The notes under the pieces: generated by a model
Database searches by the model: none
What the model saw: the letters and a program-made list of their open reading frames with translations, nothing else
What the model was told of the DNA's origin: nothing
Made by a program: the position numbers and the translations under genes
Part shown: positions 43,801-54,683 of the stretch, in pieces
Layout: each line of letters opens with the position of its first letter
Numbering within the stretch: position 1 is the stretch's first letter
From: Ptychodera flava
Taxonomy: Eukaryota > Hemichordata > Enteropneusta > Ptychoderidae
Assembly: GCF_041260155.1 (NCBI RefSeq)
Contig: NC_091931.1
Coordinates: 33,369,541 to 33,433,540, forward strand
Reading direction: 5' to 3'
DNA length: 64,000 nucleotides

Positions 43801-45879
43801 AGTTTTAACGAGTGAAATGATGTTTGACTGGAAATGAGCATGATGCTGTCGGAATATACTTATGTCCAACTTTAGGTAATAATACTAATATGCGCCTCGA
43901 CAGTGAATGACTTAAACTTTTGCTCAAACTTTCCTTGATGATACCTTTGACTGCTTCTCTTACCAAAGCAAGAACAAAAATCAGGGGTTACCGTGCAAAA
44001 TTTGGCTCTAGAGAGACAGATTACTAAAATTTCCAAGTATTTGAAATTGAAAATGGCCGCCATCCCTTCGGTAACTATGGGAAAAATAAAATTTCCGATT
44101 TTCTAAAAAATTAAGACTGGGAAAACTTTTCTTTCATCAAGACCTTTAAAATGAGCCCCCACAAGTGGTTGCTCAGAAGAGAATTGACAAAATTTGAAAG
44201 CCCGAATTTCTATCCCCGAGGCGCGTTCTACCTCAACCTTAAGCAAGCAAGCTGACAAGGAGAATCAGAACTAAGTATACAGTATGCGATTATTCCTTCA
44301 AAGATGCATAAGTTGCAGTCAGTGCAGCCATTGTCAATTCAAATGGTATGTGACTCTGTCTTTCAGAAAAATCAGCTCCTTGAAAAACTTGAAAAGTCGG
44401 GCTTCACTTTGATATCCTCAAATTACATTCCATCAGAAAAAAATGGAGTCGGAAAAGCACTATGTTGTTACTATGGAACGTGGTTGCAGGTACGTGCATT
44501 AACTTATTATGTACCATGAAACCATTTCACAGTCAGTGCTCTAAATTAAGTTCATCATTAGATCTCATTTGCGATATGTACCATGTATTGACAATGAAGA
44601 GCTTCAACCCTTTGAACCCTAGCCCCCTGTATTCTATAATGTCACGACTAGATTTACTGATAGACGGGACGGACGCAAAGGGTTAATACAGTAGGCATCC
44701 ACGGCAGTGTCTGTGTACTTGTCTCTTTGTCTATCTGTATTATTTCTCAGTACAACGCGAAAATTTAAGAATAACCATATTTGTAATCCTGGTATTTTTC
44801 ATGATTTCTCGTGAAATCAAAGCTAATAATAAAATGTACACTGTATTGTGGTACATTTCATGTAAAGTTGAAGTACATTATACGTACAGTTCATGTGCCC
44901 TTCACATAACACTCTCAAAAGTGAAGTTGTACAGCCCGGGTGATGGCATCATCGGTTTAGTTTTGCATGAACAATAAAAAAATCGTCATTGCGATTTAGT
45001 AACATCTTATTTGCCCGTTCTTTCAGCCGGGCAAAACGGAAACAACATCTATAACAGATAAAAATACAAAAGTGTTGAATTCGCAACCAGGAGTACGTTC
45101 TCGGCTGGTGGAACCAACGCTGTAAGAAAACAGAAACACTCATTTTCTTTGAGTCGTTTTTATAGCAAGCATTCTTATATTTTCCGAACGACAGGCTGCA
45201 ATCAGTGTCAAGTGTTGGCACTTCTTACTTCCACAGAACAATGTTTACTTGGACATATGTGTCAACTTATAAATACAGCGTGACTTTTCAGAATTTTCAC
45301 GAGATATCTTTCGTGGTAGCTCATGAATACTTCTAATATGAAAGTGAAAAATGTATGGTTGATTTAATAATGTCAGTCTTACTCATACCACTCTTGTCTA
45401 ATTCCACAGACATTCCAGACACCATTTGTGTTGCAACCATCGGCTGTCATTCCGGAGGAGGGGAAACCAGATGACTGGGACGGTGAAGTAAAACGCTTAC
45501 TGAAACATCTCCGTACCAACCAGATGTCTTGTAAGCAAAGTCGTCACATGGGACATGATGTAAATGCTGATGGAGGATGGGACGTCTGTTTTGAACCCCA
45601 CAAAGGATTAAATTCAACAAAATGTCTTGTTTATTCCATAGGGTAAGCTTTTAAACAATAGTGCAGCTAGAGAAGTCATTACAGAATATTACTATACGTA
45701 TCACACCGTAACACTTCTCCAATTTTTGAGAAAAAAATAAAATTTGTATGATATGTACATTTCTTCATATACTTGAAGCCTTGGACATTTCAATTATTGA
45801 CAACATGCATCGCTCTCCTCCCTCCCTCCCTCCCTCCCTCCTCTTTCTCCCTCCCTCTCTCTCCCTCTCCCCTCTCTCT

Positions 45880-45939
<60 letters not shown>

Positions 45940-48900
45940 ACTCTGTAGAATCGGTGATGATTGGTCCTTTGATGAGGCTATGGCAGCATATGGCTGTGAC
46001 GTATTTTCGTTCGATCCAAGGTGTGTTTCTTAAATGGACGATTTGCATATTTATTTACTTATTTTTTCCACAGACCCATATTACTAAAATGTAATACTAC
46101 AAATCGGTACGTTCTTGCTCTTAAAACGAAGAACACTGCACGTACGTAAGAAGTGCATTGTGGGCCATATTCAAGGCATTCATCTGCCCTGCACTTAAAT
46201 GACTTAAAAGATTTTGGGCAATACACACTTTAAAAGAAACATTTAAAAAGAATACATTAAACGTCATGAGAATAATGGCTAAAATTACGAATTGCAAAAT
46301 TCGCCTTGGCATATACATGCGTTAGTTGCCTCAGAATATCAGCATCATTATCTCTAAACGTTGACATCATAATCATATATCCAAAACACCTTTTCACTTT
46401 CACAATTTTTTTAAAATGTTTTTTCGTAAAGATACACCCAAATGTTAATGAAATTGGAAAGAAGTTCTTTATACTTACATTCAGTTTTGCCATCGCTTCA
46501 TAAATCAATAGTCCTGATAGCTGTCTCTTGCACAAGTTAGGGAGCGTTCAGTTTTTACGGCCTGGGGGGGGGGGGTTGCGGCAAAATCTTGTCGCCGAAG
46601 TGCAAAAAAATATAGACTCCCCTGCATTTTTTGTGAAAAAAAGATGACCCCCCCTTTGTCAGACGAAAAAAATTGATGACCCCCCCCCCCCCCCCCCGCT
46701 GAAAAATAACCAAAACCCATATGTCAAATTTACCCGCATGGTTTGGATTTGAACTCCGGTACGCGGCGCACTTTATTCGTGTAGCAGAGATGCCAGTTCA
46801 CAAATTTCTCAGTCACATCCATTGAAACGTCTGTTAATTAGGACGACTGTAAGGCAATTTTAACTTCATTTCCATAGACAACTTATGTCCATGGACATTG
46901 TATAAAGTAAACTTTATTGGAGTGGTTCGCCAAAGGCAGCCCTCCAGTTAAGAGGGTCATGGGCCATTACGTAAAGTCAACTTTATTCTAGTTGGCCACC
47001 AAAGGTGGCCCGCCGGTAAAGAGGGTCGATCATGGCTATTGCATAAAGTAGACTTTACTGGACAGGGCCGCTGAAGGCGCGAGGCCATTAAGATTGCCGT
47101 GGGGTATTACATAAAGTCAATTTATTGTAGTTGGCCGCCACAGGCGGCCCGCCGGTAAAGAGGGTCGATCATGTCCATTGCATGAAGTAAACCTAATTGG
47201 AGTGGGCCGCCAAAGGCGTCTGCCCGTTAAGAGGGTCATGGGTAATACATAATGTATATTTATTGTAGTGGGCCGCCGAAGGCGGCCCGCCGGTAAAGAG
47301 GGTCGATCAATGCCATGGCATAAAGTGAACTTTATTGTTGGTATTATGTTTTTGAAAATGTGGTGACCCCCCCTTTCCTACCAGTGAAAAAGCGATGACC
47401 CCCCCCTTTGCGGATTCCAAAATTACGATGACCCCCCCCTGGATTTTGCCGGCCCCCCCGGCCGTAAAAACTGAACGGTCCCTTAGGTTGGTATGCACAA
47501 ATTGAAAACAAGTTCTTCGGCACTAACTTCAAAAGTTGTAAATCTGTAGTATCATCAAAGTATCTGGCGTTTATTCCGTTGCCTAAAAGACTTCCGCCCT
47601 GAAACGATTACAACTCCGTACGACTGAACAACGCGAATACCAACTGACTTAATTTGTCCATTGTATTGATTTTTTTAGTAGATCCTTGAAATATTTGTCA
47701 TAGGATTGGCACAAATAAACACCATTAATTTGGCAATGTTTTACCAATAAGTCAACTCTACCAAATCGTTTTGTTTGTTGCATGTTGGGAATATAATAGA
47801 GATCACTTTGCATTTTGCCCTTTATGACAATTCACCACAATCACTACATCAATTTGGAAGTGGAGTCGCGGTGTAATATTACAAAATCCAACGCACATGT
47901 ATATCACCTAACGCTTCCGATCATGGATCTCCAGGTTAAATAGACATTGAGAGTCCTGAAAATATACTTCGAATATCAAATACAGATGGTAACATTACCA
48001 CGCCAGCGTGGCGTATGTTGCATATATCGACAGAATGTTTCCGAAAAGGCAGAAATATATCTAAATACTACGAAAAGTTTTAGCTCTGAAGGAAGAATAG
48101 TACAAAGGCACGAAAGTTGGATGGTTGAAGAGGGGAAATGCGAAGTAAATTTGGCATTTTCCCCATGGGGTTTCCATATTTTATATCGTTTCGGATACCA
48201 TTAAAATATTGAGTATTTTTTAACAGATCCTCTCATGTTGTTGTAATTTTCAAGTTCTCAAAAGGTGAAGATCCCTTATGAAGTCCGAGAGCGGGCTTGC
48301 TGAACAAATAAATAGCAAGTCTGGTTCCTTTAGGGCTCCTCCGCCACGCTGTTGAAAAGTCAGCAAAATTCATTCCAGCTTTCTAATGCTTGGCGCTGTC
48401 GTGAAATAACAAGTGCCTCACTAACTTGGCTTTCAGCATTAACCAACCGAGCCACAAACACTCCGAAAGGGTCTGGTTTCACGACTTTGGTCTGCTGGAC
48501 AAGAATTCAGATAAACACCCTGGCCGGAGTACTCAAAAATGGAAGGTTCGGACTCTAGAGGGCCTCATGGCTGAGATGGACCACCACAATGTAAGTTGTG
48601 CCTACAATGTTACGAGTCGAGGTTACTAGTACATATTCTTCTCTGACAAAATCATAGATTATCATTGAATGTTTTTTTTTTTTTTTTGCTTTTCAAGTAT
48701 GAAGTTGGCTTCACAGATGAATGAAATTCTTTTAACGCAGGAAATTAACAATAGCTGTTTCTCTGTACGTATATGTAGTCAACGAACGTAAACTTTTGCT
48801 CCATGTCGCATGATAATTGTTTTGTATGCTCATCATGTTTCTCGGCAATATTCTACCATTTTATTTTGCTTTGGTCTTGGCGTGGGGTGCTATATTTATC

Positions 48901-49410
48901 GATGTTGTTCTGCACCTTGTAAAGTATGATGGAAGGACATTCTTTTGTCTCAATGGAAAATTCCGGCGTGTATATTGGTTGAATTGGTTGGAGAAAAACT
49001 TGCTTTTGCATTGATATTCATAATCTGTTTACCAAATATACTGACATATGATTGTGTTCCAGCGCAAGATCGATGTTCTGAAAATTGACATAGAGGGCGC
49101 TGAGTGGCAGTCTCTGTATCAAATGCTGGAACGGGGGACCCTGCAGTATGTGAAACAACTGGTCTTTGAAGTTCATCTTTGGAAACCGATACCAGGGAAC
49201 GAGAAGGCAGGCTTTCGGGAAAAATACAGCATTCTGAAATGGTTAGAAGAGCAGGGATTTCGAATGTGGCACTGGCATCAAAACCCCTTGAGTGAAATAA
49301 TCAAACTTGGGTATAGTGATTTTCTTTCGGAAGCATGCTGCTACGAGTTGGCGTGGATCAACACAAGATACAATGATTGGTGGGAAAGTGCAGGAAGTCA
49401 AGAAATGTGA
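40822..49410 (+). CDS. METTL24-like protein with tandem methyltransferase domains, first one degenerate
   Basis: Nine exons: 40822-40897, 41761-41980, 42601-42742, 43323-43496, 44367-44489, 45410-45642, 45949-46020, 48437-48590, 49063-49410. All junctions are GT-AG and in phase, giving 513 residues. Residues about 7-22 form a signal anchor, suggesting a type II membrane protein, probably in the secretory pathway. Residues 246-513 match the METTL24-type domain: GGWDVC, VYSIGIGDDWSFDEAM, CDVFSFDPS, SERVWFHDFGL, LKIDIEGAEW and ACCYELAW. Residues 26-245 are a second, diverged copy: MWEVC, CRIFVSI, LLKIDISKFLW and ALCCYYGTWL. The SAM-site glycine/DWSFDEAM block is lost and the EGAEW motif is replaced, so this half is probably non-catalytic. 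Intron phases match between the halves. The substrate is unknown, as for METTL24. It might be two adjacent genes, but there is no stop after exon 5 and no start before exon 6. Confidence 0.85.
41024..41380 (+). mobile_element. 'GAGGCGC' MITE, copy 3 (METTL24-like intron 1)
   Basis: 357 bp flanked by TTAA on both sides (41020-41023 and 41381-41384), the clearest target duplication of the family. The inverted ends share a GCGCC core (AGTAGAACGCGCC at the left, GGCGCATACTGCC at the right). The interior blocks match the copies at 5.3, 9.2 and 43.9 kb. Confidence 0.85.
42784..42887. repeat. 44-bp-arm palindrome next to a relic splice acceptor
   Basis: The left arm 42784-42827 and right arm 42844-42887 pair with about four mismatches; the inner 25 bp are perfect. 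The 16-base loop, with the start of the right arm, reads TGGTTGTGTTCCAG, a sequence that also ends the real intron before exon 9. It lies in METTL24-like intron 3. Confidence 0.9.
43875..44232 (-). mobile_element. 'GAGGCGC' MITE, copy 4 (METTL24-like intron 4)
   Basis: About 358 bp in the opposite orientation to the other three copies. Its + strand begins with TGCGCCTCGACAGTGAA and ends with CCCCGAGGCGCGTTCTACC. Flanks are TTTA and TCAA, so the duplication has decayed. Confidence 0.8.
44608..44682. mobile_element. Very short piggyBac-like inverted-end element
   Basis: 75 bp between CCCTTTGAACCC and a diverged inverse end (GGACGCAAAGGG), flanked by TCAA (44604) and TTAA (44683). The ends resemble the TTAA-CCCTTTGAG element in PFAS intron 2. 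It lies in METTL24-like intron 5. Confidence 0.5.
45812..45944. repeat. (CCCT)n/(CT)n tract abutting a splice acceptor
   Basis: About 130 bp of CCCT and CT repeats run directly into the acceptor of exon 7 (AG at 45947-45948) of the METTL24-like gene. The whole intron is only 306 bp, so the repeat makes up nearly half of it and serves as the polypyrimidine tract. Confidence 0.95.
46540..47482. mobile_element. Harbinger-like non-autonomous element B (METTL24-like intron 7)
   Basis: 943 bp with inverted ends GGGAGCGTTCAGTTTTTACG and their inverse at the right, differing at two positions. It is flanked by TTA on both sides (46537-46539 and 47483-47485). GATGACCCCCC-type motifs occur repeatedly inside both ends (about 46640-46700 and 47360-47440), all in the same orientation. 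The centre is a hairpin-rich minisatellite. There is no transposase. Confidence 0.85.
46903..47336. repeat. About 70-bp minisatellite with alternating units and GC hairpins
   Basis: Six units of about 68-72 bp, each starting with an AAGT(a/c)(a/g)ACTTTATT-like sequence and containing a GC palindrome such as GGGCCGCCGAAGGCGGCCC. Alternate units differ: one type ends in GGGTCATGGGxxATTAC, the other in CCGGTAAAGAGGGTCGATCA. The true period is therefore a dimer of about 140 bp repeated three times. Confidence 0.9.
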
Positions 49411-50263
49411 TTTAGAGGTTCGTCATCCAAAGTATCAGAGAATAAATACGAGGAACGGGGGGGGGGGGGGCTATAAAAGTAAATGGGGGCGAGGCACGAA
49501 AGAAACTGTATTTACAGGTTTTGAAAGTTCCAGAGAACTAGGAGGGGAGGAGTTCCATTGTTTACCCCAAGCAAATTATTAATAAATCACACTGAATGGG
49601 TCAGGAAACAATTATTTCATAAATCTGCCTTTTATCAGTTGTTTTATGAAAATGATTTATTTCAGTGGCCGACAATCATAGTTATGCAACAAGGGAATGT
49701 ATGTCACACATAATGTCAATATGGATGAGTATTATCATTTTGACAACAACCTAGCTGACTGTTATCGTGTGTGCCTGAGTAACAACGGCAAAAAATGGAC
49801 TCTTACGGGAGTACTTGAAAGGCAGACGTGGAATGTAAAAAAAGTTATTATTCAGGCTCGCATTTCTTACGTCAACAGAAGCGATGAGTTTTGGCCCTTA
49901 AATAATTAATTTTACTTCTGTACCAGTGCTTACCGACTCTCTATCCAAAAGTTAATGGTAACACGAAGTTTCGCCTTCCTATTTTACTGAAATTTTAAGT
50001 TTGAATCGACCATGATCATGCTTCAGTTGAGTTGCATCGAGCGAACCTAAAAAAATAAACGACGGAGCTGTAAGACGGACTCACTTTGCTGTTCCTCTAG
50101 TCTACCCCTAACAATACTCCACTATGTCGAAAAAGTTAAATGGCTACTCACTATCAAAATGTCTATAAAGTTCCAAACTACGCTGTTTCATCTATGCTCA
50201 ACACGCTTGTGGAAAAGACTATATGATACAAGATACCCCATGGGTGAGTTGTAGTGTACGATC
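49411..50263 (+). other. 3' UTR of the METTL24-like gene and spacer
   Basis: AATAAA signals follow the stop at about 49441 and 49578. A poly-G run lies at 49457. A 70-codon open frame at 49697-49909 has no recognisable domain. I see no further gene. Confidence 0.45.
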
Positions 50264-50401
50264 ACAGTCGTTTGGTGGGCTGTTCAGCTCTGGGACTATT
50301 CGCCCCATAGACGAGTGTACAGAAGCGAGAAACACCTCGCTTCTGTACACTCGTCTATGGGTGGAATAGTCCCAGAGCTGAATAGCCCACCAAACGACTG
50401 T
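50264..50401. repeat. Near-perfect 66-bp-arm palindrome with a 6-base loop
   Basis: Arms 50264-50329 and 50336-50401 are almost exact reverse complements, beginning ACAGTCGTTTGGTGGGCTGT and ending with its inverse; only a few mismatches lie mid-arm. The loop is AAACAC. It ends about 20 bp before the target duplication of element C. Confidence 0.95.
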
Positions 50402-51649
50402 GGTACGATACATGATATCTAAGGGACGGACCATTAGATCTTGGGAGGGGGGTGGTCAAAAACAGAAAAAAAAATTTCAGAGCAGAAAGTTATTAGGAAA
50501 AAAAAATCTTCAAACTAGTTTGCAAAATAAAAAATAAATAAGAAGACAAAGGCGTAAAAAAAAATCTGCAAAAGTCTTTAAAATTTTGAATTTTTTTTAG
50601 ATTTTACCGACAGAAAGCAATTTTCTGTATTTTTTAGTACATCCTCCCGGCACATTTTTAATTTTAATTTATACATTTAGAGTGACTGTATCCCTTATAC
50701 TGGAAGTTGTGATTATCTTATCTTTTCAGGACTTTTGTATTCTGATCACTTGAAAATTATGAAATTATAGAACCTGTTTTCTACTTGTTTCCTGCGTACA
50801 AACCAAGCAGGTACACTAGGTAAAACATTGAAACTATGGTATGGTTGTCAAGACAGAAAGTTGTATTTGCCTTTTAAGATCAAGGTAAACAGATGCAGGC
50901 CACATCAGTTTCATTTTTTTCACAGCATTTTATTGCAATGATGAATGCAAGAATGGGTGAACAAGTAGAAACATGTCAATAATGATAAAACAACATATCA
51001 AGTCAATATGTATTATTTTGCTTTTAAAAAGGCATTTTCAATTCTTTTTTATCAAAAAACAGCCTCAAAAAACAACAGCAACACATGTTTTAACATTCAA
51101 CAATACACTACATAGAATGCCATCTATCCAACAAATCCCAACACAAAAACACACAAAAGGGGTTGAACTTTGAAAGTTTCTCGATAGCAAATACTGAATA
51201 AATCTGCATGAATAATCGTTTTTATGTAGCAAATTTCAAAGAAATTGGACAAGCCCTTTTAGAGAATACAGATTTTTGACCCTGAATGGCATAAATTGCC
51301 CTAAAAAGACAAATATTGAAATTTCAACACATCTATACACATCCAATCAATTTGGACATGCTGCTACAGAGAAATAGATGTTTTGATCAAAAAGGGCAAC
51401 AATTGCTCTAAAAACACAAATATGCAAATTTAACTATATTATTTAGCTTATTTTAGCTTCTCAGCTTGTCAAAATCAATTGTAAATCATGAGATATGCAT
51501 GATGTTTGGTGGGGTGAATGTAGCCATTTCACCACGCAGTAGAAAGGGAAGCCAGGAAACCAAAATAGTCAATTTTCAAAACTATAGGAAGCTACTGAGG
51601 AGCAAGAAGACCATGTTTCAGAGGAAGATGTGTAATCCGAAAAAAATGC

Positions 51650-51985
51650 TCCCAAAGTGCCACCAAATAACACCATTTTTATCTATATTTTTCAAAAGCT
51701 CCAACAGCAGGAGGGGGGACACCATCCTCCTGACCTCCCCCCGCAAAAATACTCCCCAAGTGCCACCAAATAACACCATTTTAATCTCTATTTTTCAAAA
51801 GCTCCAACGGCAGGAGGGGGACACCCCCTCCTGACCACCCCCAGCAAAAATACTCCCCAAGTGCCACCAAATAACACCATTTTAATCTCTATTTTTCAAA
51901 AGCTCCAACGGCAGGAGGGGGACACCCCCTCCTGACCTCCCCCTTCAAAAATACTCCCCAAGTGCCACCAAATAACACCATTGTA
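51650..51985. repeat. About 102-bp tandem repeat, three copies, plus a distant partial copy
   Basis: The phrase TTTTTCAAAAGCTCCAACRG recurs at about 51689, 51792 and 51893, each followed by a G-rich then C-rich block and GTGCCACCAAATAACACCAT. A further partial copy lies at about 53625-53680 in the same element. Confidence 0.9.
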
Positions 51986-52418
51986 AGGCGAGGAAAAAAA
52001 AATTATCTGTTCAACGGGCGAGGAAAAAAAAATTTCTGTTCAACGGGCCCGACCGACCCATATTTGGACCACTCCACATTTTTCTTTTTTTTTTTTCCAA
52101 AATCTTTACGAATCTGAAGAAACGGGGAGATGTTATTCAGTGAACATCTGTCTGTAAGATGAATGACCTTCACATTTTCGATGACATTGACTTGAGTGAG
52201 ATTGATACAGGCTATGATTTGAAGAGTAAAGGTGAAAGCGCATCACAAACATTTGGTCAAGGTGAATGGCAGGGTTAATACGCCGTGGAAAATAAACTAT
52301 TACGCCACGTGTTCCGTATAGCTTAGACACTCTGTACTGTATTGTTTCACCGGCGTTTATTTCATGTCCGAGTGGTTGTACAGTCTATATTTTCTAGTGT
52401 TCCTATTTTCAGTGTTCC

Positions 52419-52685
52419 TTGAAAATTCTTTATTGTTCTTTAAGTCGTCACTCGTTCCGATTTTCGTCATGGCTTTCTCCTATCGAATGTGTGATTGTAA
52501 GCAGCAGTTCTCACTGCAGGACGGACATGCATGATTTGTGTTTCCGTTGTCGAGAATGCACAAGGAGTCAACCTTGTGACATTTGTTTGACTTGGACACA
52601 GGACGAATGGTCTAATTTCGCTTCCTCGTTCGACGACGTCACCCCGTACATCCCCGGGGCTGACCCGTCAGTTTCTGAGTCGTGA
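52419..52685 (+). pseudogene. Cysteine/histidine-rich retroelement-like fragment (possible DIRS-type fossil)
   Basis: A frame inside element C has the spacing HDLCFRCRECT...PCDICLTW, a Cys/His cluster followed by Trp. I associate this pattern with the N-terminal proteins of DIRS-type retroelements. It is isolated and broken, and is treated as a fossil. An unrelated zinc-binding protein cannot be excluded. Confidence 0.3.
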
Positions 52686-54005
52686 GTTTTGGTTTGAATG
52701 CACCGTGCTCATATGGCTGGTGACACCAACACAGAAATTAGCTCCGTTAGATTCAGGTGCCGCCAATGAAGCAAAAAGGGTGTTCATGCTAAGTTTTTCA
52801 GCGGGCAGGCAGATTTCAAAACTAATCAGCGGGCGGAGAGAAAATATCGATATTTACTGTGGGCGGGGAAGAAATTTCATTACTTTCAACGGGCGGGGAG
52901 AAAATTTTTGACAGTGGGCACTGGAAAATACGTAGAGGGAGGGGAAAGCATAGAACCTAACTTAGAAGGGAGCAATGTTCCAAGGTATAGGCCTACTGCT
53001 AACTGCTTGCATGGTTTTGTGTTGATCTGGGTTGCATAGTGGGCATCTAATTGGCAATGGGGAATTTCAGTAGTAGGGAGAGGGCAGCGGGGAGCTTGAA
53101 TTGTTGTGGTGAGTGGGGAGCGGGCAGACTGTAGATACCGGAGGGCAGTGGGCATCAAAATTCAGTGGGAAGGCACATTTTCACTGTATACCAGTGGGAG
53201 GGCAGTTACGAACAGCTCTCACTTTCCCCTCCAAGTTTTAGGTCAGGGTCAAAAATAAGAAAAATCGGTATATCAGCCTTCAAAACAGGTTTTGTGATGA
53301 TTTTGAGAAATTCATGAAATTTACCAGTTGGCAGCACCTGTAGATTGACCTGTAGAAGTGAAGGCAAAGAAGCTGTTCTGAGACAACCAATCCATGTCAA
53401 CAAAAAATTGAAAAAATCATGATCGTACTAAACAACATATCCAGTATATGTTATGTGACTAAGAAAAAGCATGAAACACACAAAAAGTGTTTATATTATA
53501 TGTTCTGTTTAAGAAAAACCAAAAAAAAAATCAAAAAAAAAAAAAAAAATCCGACCTACCTACCCAACTTTGAAGTCATCCCGCCCGTTGAACAGCTTTT
53601 TTTTTTTTTTTGGCCTAATCTCTATTTTTCAAAAGCTCCAACAGCAGCAGGGAGACACCCCTCTCCTGACCTCCCCCCCCGTGACCGCTTGCGTGGCCGC
53701 TTGTGGTGCTTGGCACCACATCTCTGCCCTCGTTATCTTCAGACAGCGACGAACTAAAAAAAAATTATAAATCTGAAAATTTACTCTGAAAAAAAAAATT
53801 GCACAGCTAATCTCAATTGGAAAAAAAAAATTTCAGAAATTTACAATATTAAAAAAAATTTTTTTCACAATTTCATTGTGACCACCCCCTCCCAAGGTCT
53901 AATGGTCCATCCCTAACACGCAGGAGCGGTAGTCTGGAGTCGCCTATTACTAAGGGAGCGTTCAGTTATTATGGCTGGGGTGGGCCGGCAAATTCTTTGT
54001 GTGCA

Positions 54006-54638
54006 TCAGTCAAAATAAGTGAACAAATTGCCCCCCCCCAAAAAAAAAAAAAAAAAAATTGATGACCCGGCCCCTTTTAGGATAACAAGAATTTCATGAA
54101 CCCCCTCCCTCCATTGCTTGAGTAAGTATTGACCAAATTTTGAATGATAACACTGGCCATTACCGGTGCACAGATACAATATACCATCAGTGGAAAAGAG
54201 ATTATCCAAGATCCTGCTCTTCTTCCAGAACTTGTAAACACTATTTACTGTATACCGTGTCTCGGAAGGTTCAAGAAGTTCTTCTGAATCATCACTTGTG
54301 CTGCTGCAAATTTCATGGATTATATCATCATCATCCTCTTCCTTGGCAAAAAGCTGAGTGTCTGATATGTTACTGTCACTATCTGTATTTTGGACAGTTT
54401 CCAAATAATTTATAATTTTCTCTGAATTTCCATGTTTTTTTCTGTTACCTTCTAAGTACATCAGAGGTAACTGCTTTATTTTGTCTTCTTTTTTCCCTTT
54501 GGTTGACAGTTGTTTAGACTGGCCCCCAGTCGCTTGGCTTTTCTCGGCAGGCTGGAGTGGGGCATCACCTTCACCCCACAATCTATGCAACAGCCTAACT
54601 CCTAACGTGACAGTCTGCTGTTCTGTAAAAATACCCAC
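54006..54638 (-). CDS. Unknown acidic open frame inside element D
   Basis: A minus-strand frame of about 210 codons with no ATG at its edge, so it may be an exon or a fragment. The sequence has a Lys/Gln-rich part, then an acidic stretch (KEEDDDD), then a Trp/Tyr-containing C-terminal part (YKFWKKSRILDNL). I do not recognise it. The composition looks protein-like, yet its last residues run into the A-rich subterminal sequence of the transposon, so that end is not real. It may be an accessory protein remnant of a Harbinger-type element. Confidence 0.3.
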   Translation of the reverse strand: MGIFTEQQTVTLGVRLLHRLWGEGDAPLQPAEKSQATGGQSKQLSTKGKKEDKIKQLPLMYLEGNRKKHGNSEKIINYLETVQNTDSDSNISDTQLFAKEEDDDDIIHEICSSTSDDSEELLEPSETRYTVNSVYKFWKKSRILDNLFSTDGILYLCTGNGQCYHSKFGQYLLKQWREGVHEILVILKGAGSSIFFFFFLGGGNLFTYFD

Positions 54639-54683
54639 AGACTTGGAGCAAGTCTAGTATTTGTTCAGTTCTTGTACATATAA

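Larger units (their letters stand above)
50423..53913. mobile_element. Harbinger-like non-autonomous element C
   Basis: 3491 bp with about 37-bp inverted ends (left GGGACGGACCATTAGATCTT, then a G-rich GTGGTCA block) flanked by TAA on both sides (50420-50422 and 53914-53916). The interior is composite. It holds a 102-bp tandem repeat (51650-51985), a second inverted pair centred on GTTCAACGGGC (about 52003-52060 and 53580-53613), degenerate GCGGGCGGGGAGAAAAT repeats (52800-52920), and a cysteine-rich frame at 52419-52685. No transposase is recognised. Confidence 0.8.

Noticed and set aside
45748-46033. Open frames rich in Ser, Leu and Pro before exon 7
   Set aside because: They are mostly translations of the CT/CCCT repeat; only the last 72 bases (45949-46020) are a real exon.
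46903-47336. CRISPR-like or tRNA-cluster interpretation of the hairpin repeats
   Set aside because: Units are direct tandem copies with no spacers, and no tRNA fold could be drawn.
47947-48204. Possible extra METTL24-like exon in intron 7
   Set aside because: No similarity to the missing part of the domain, and exons 7 and 8 already join in phase.
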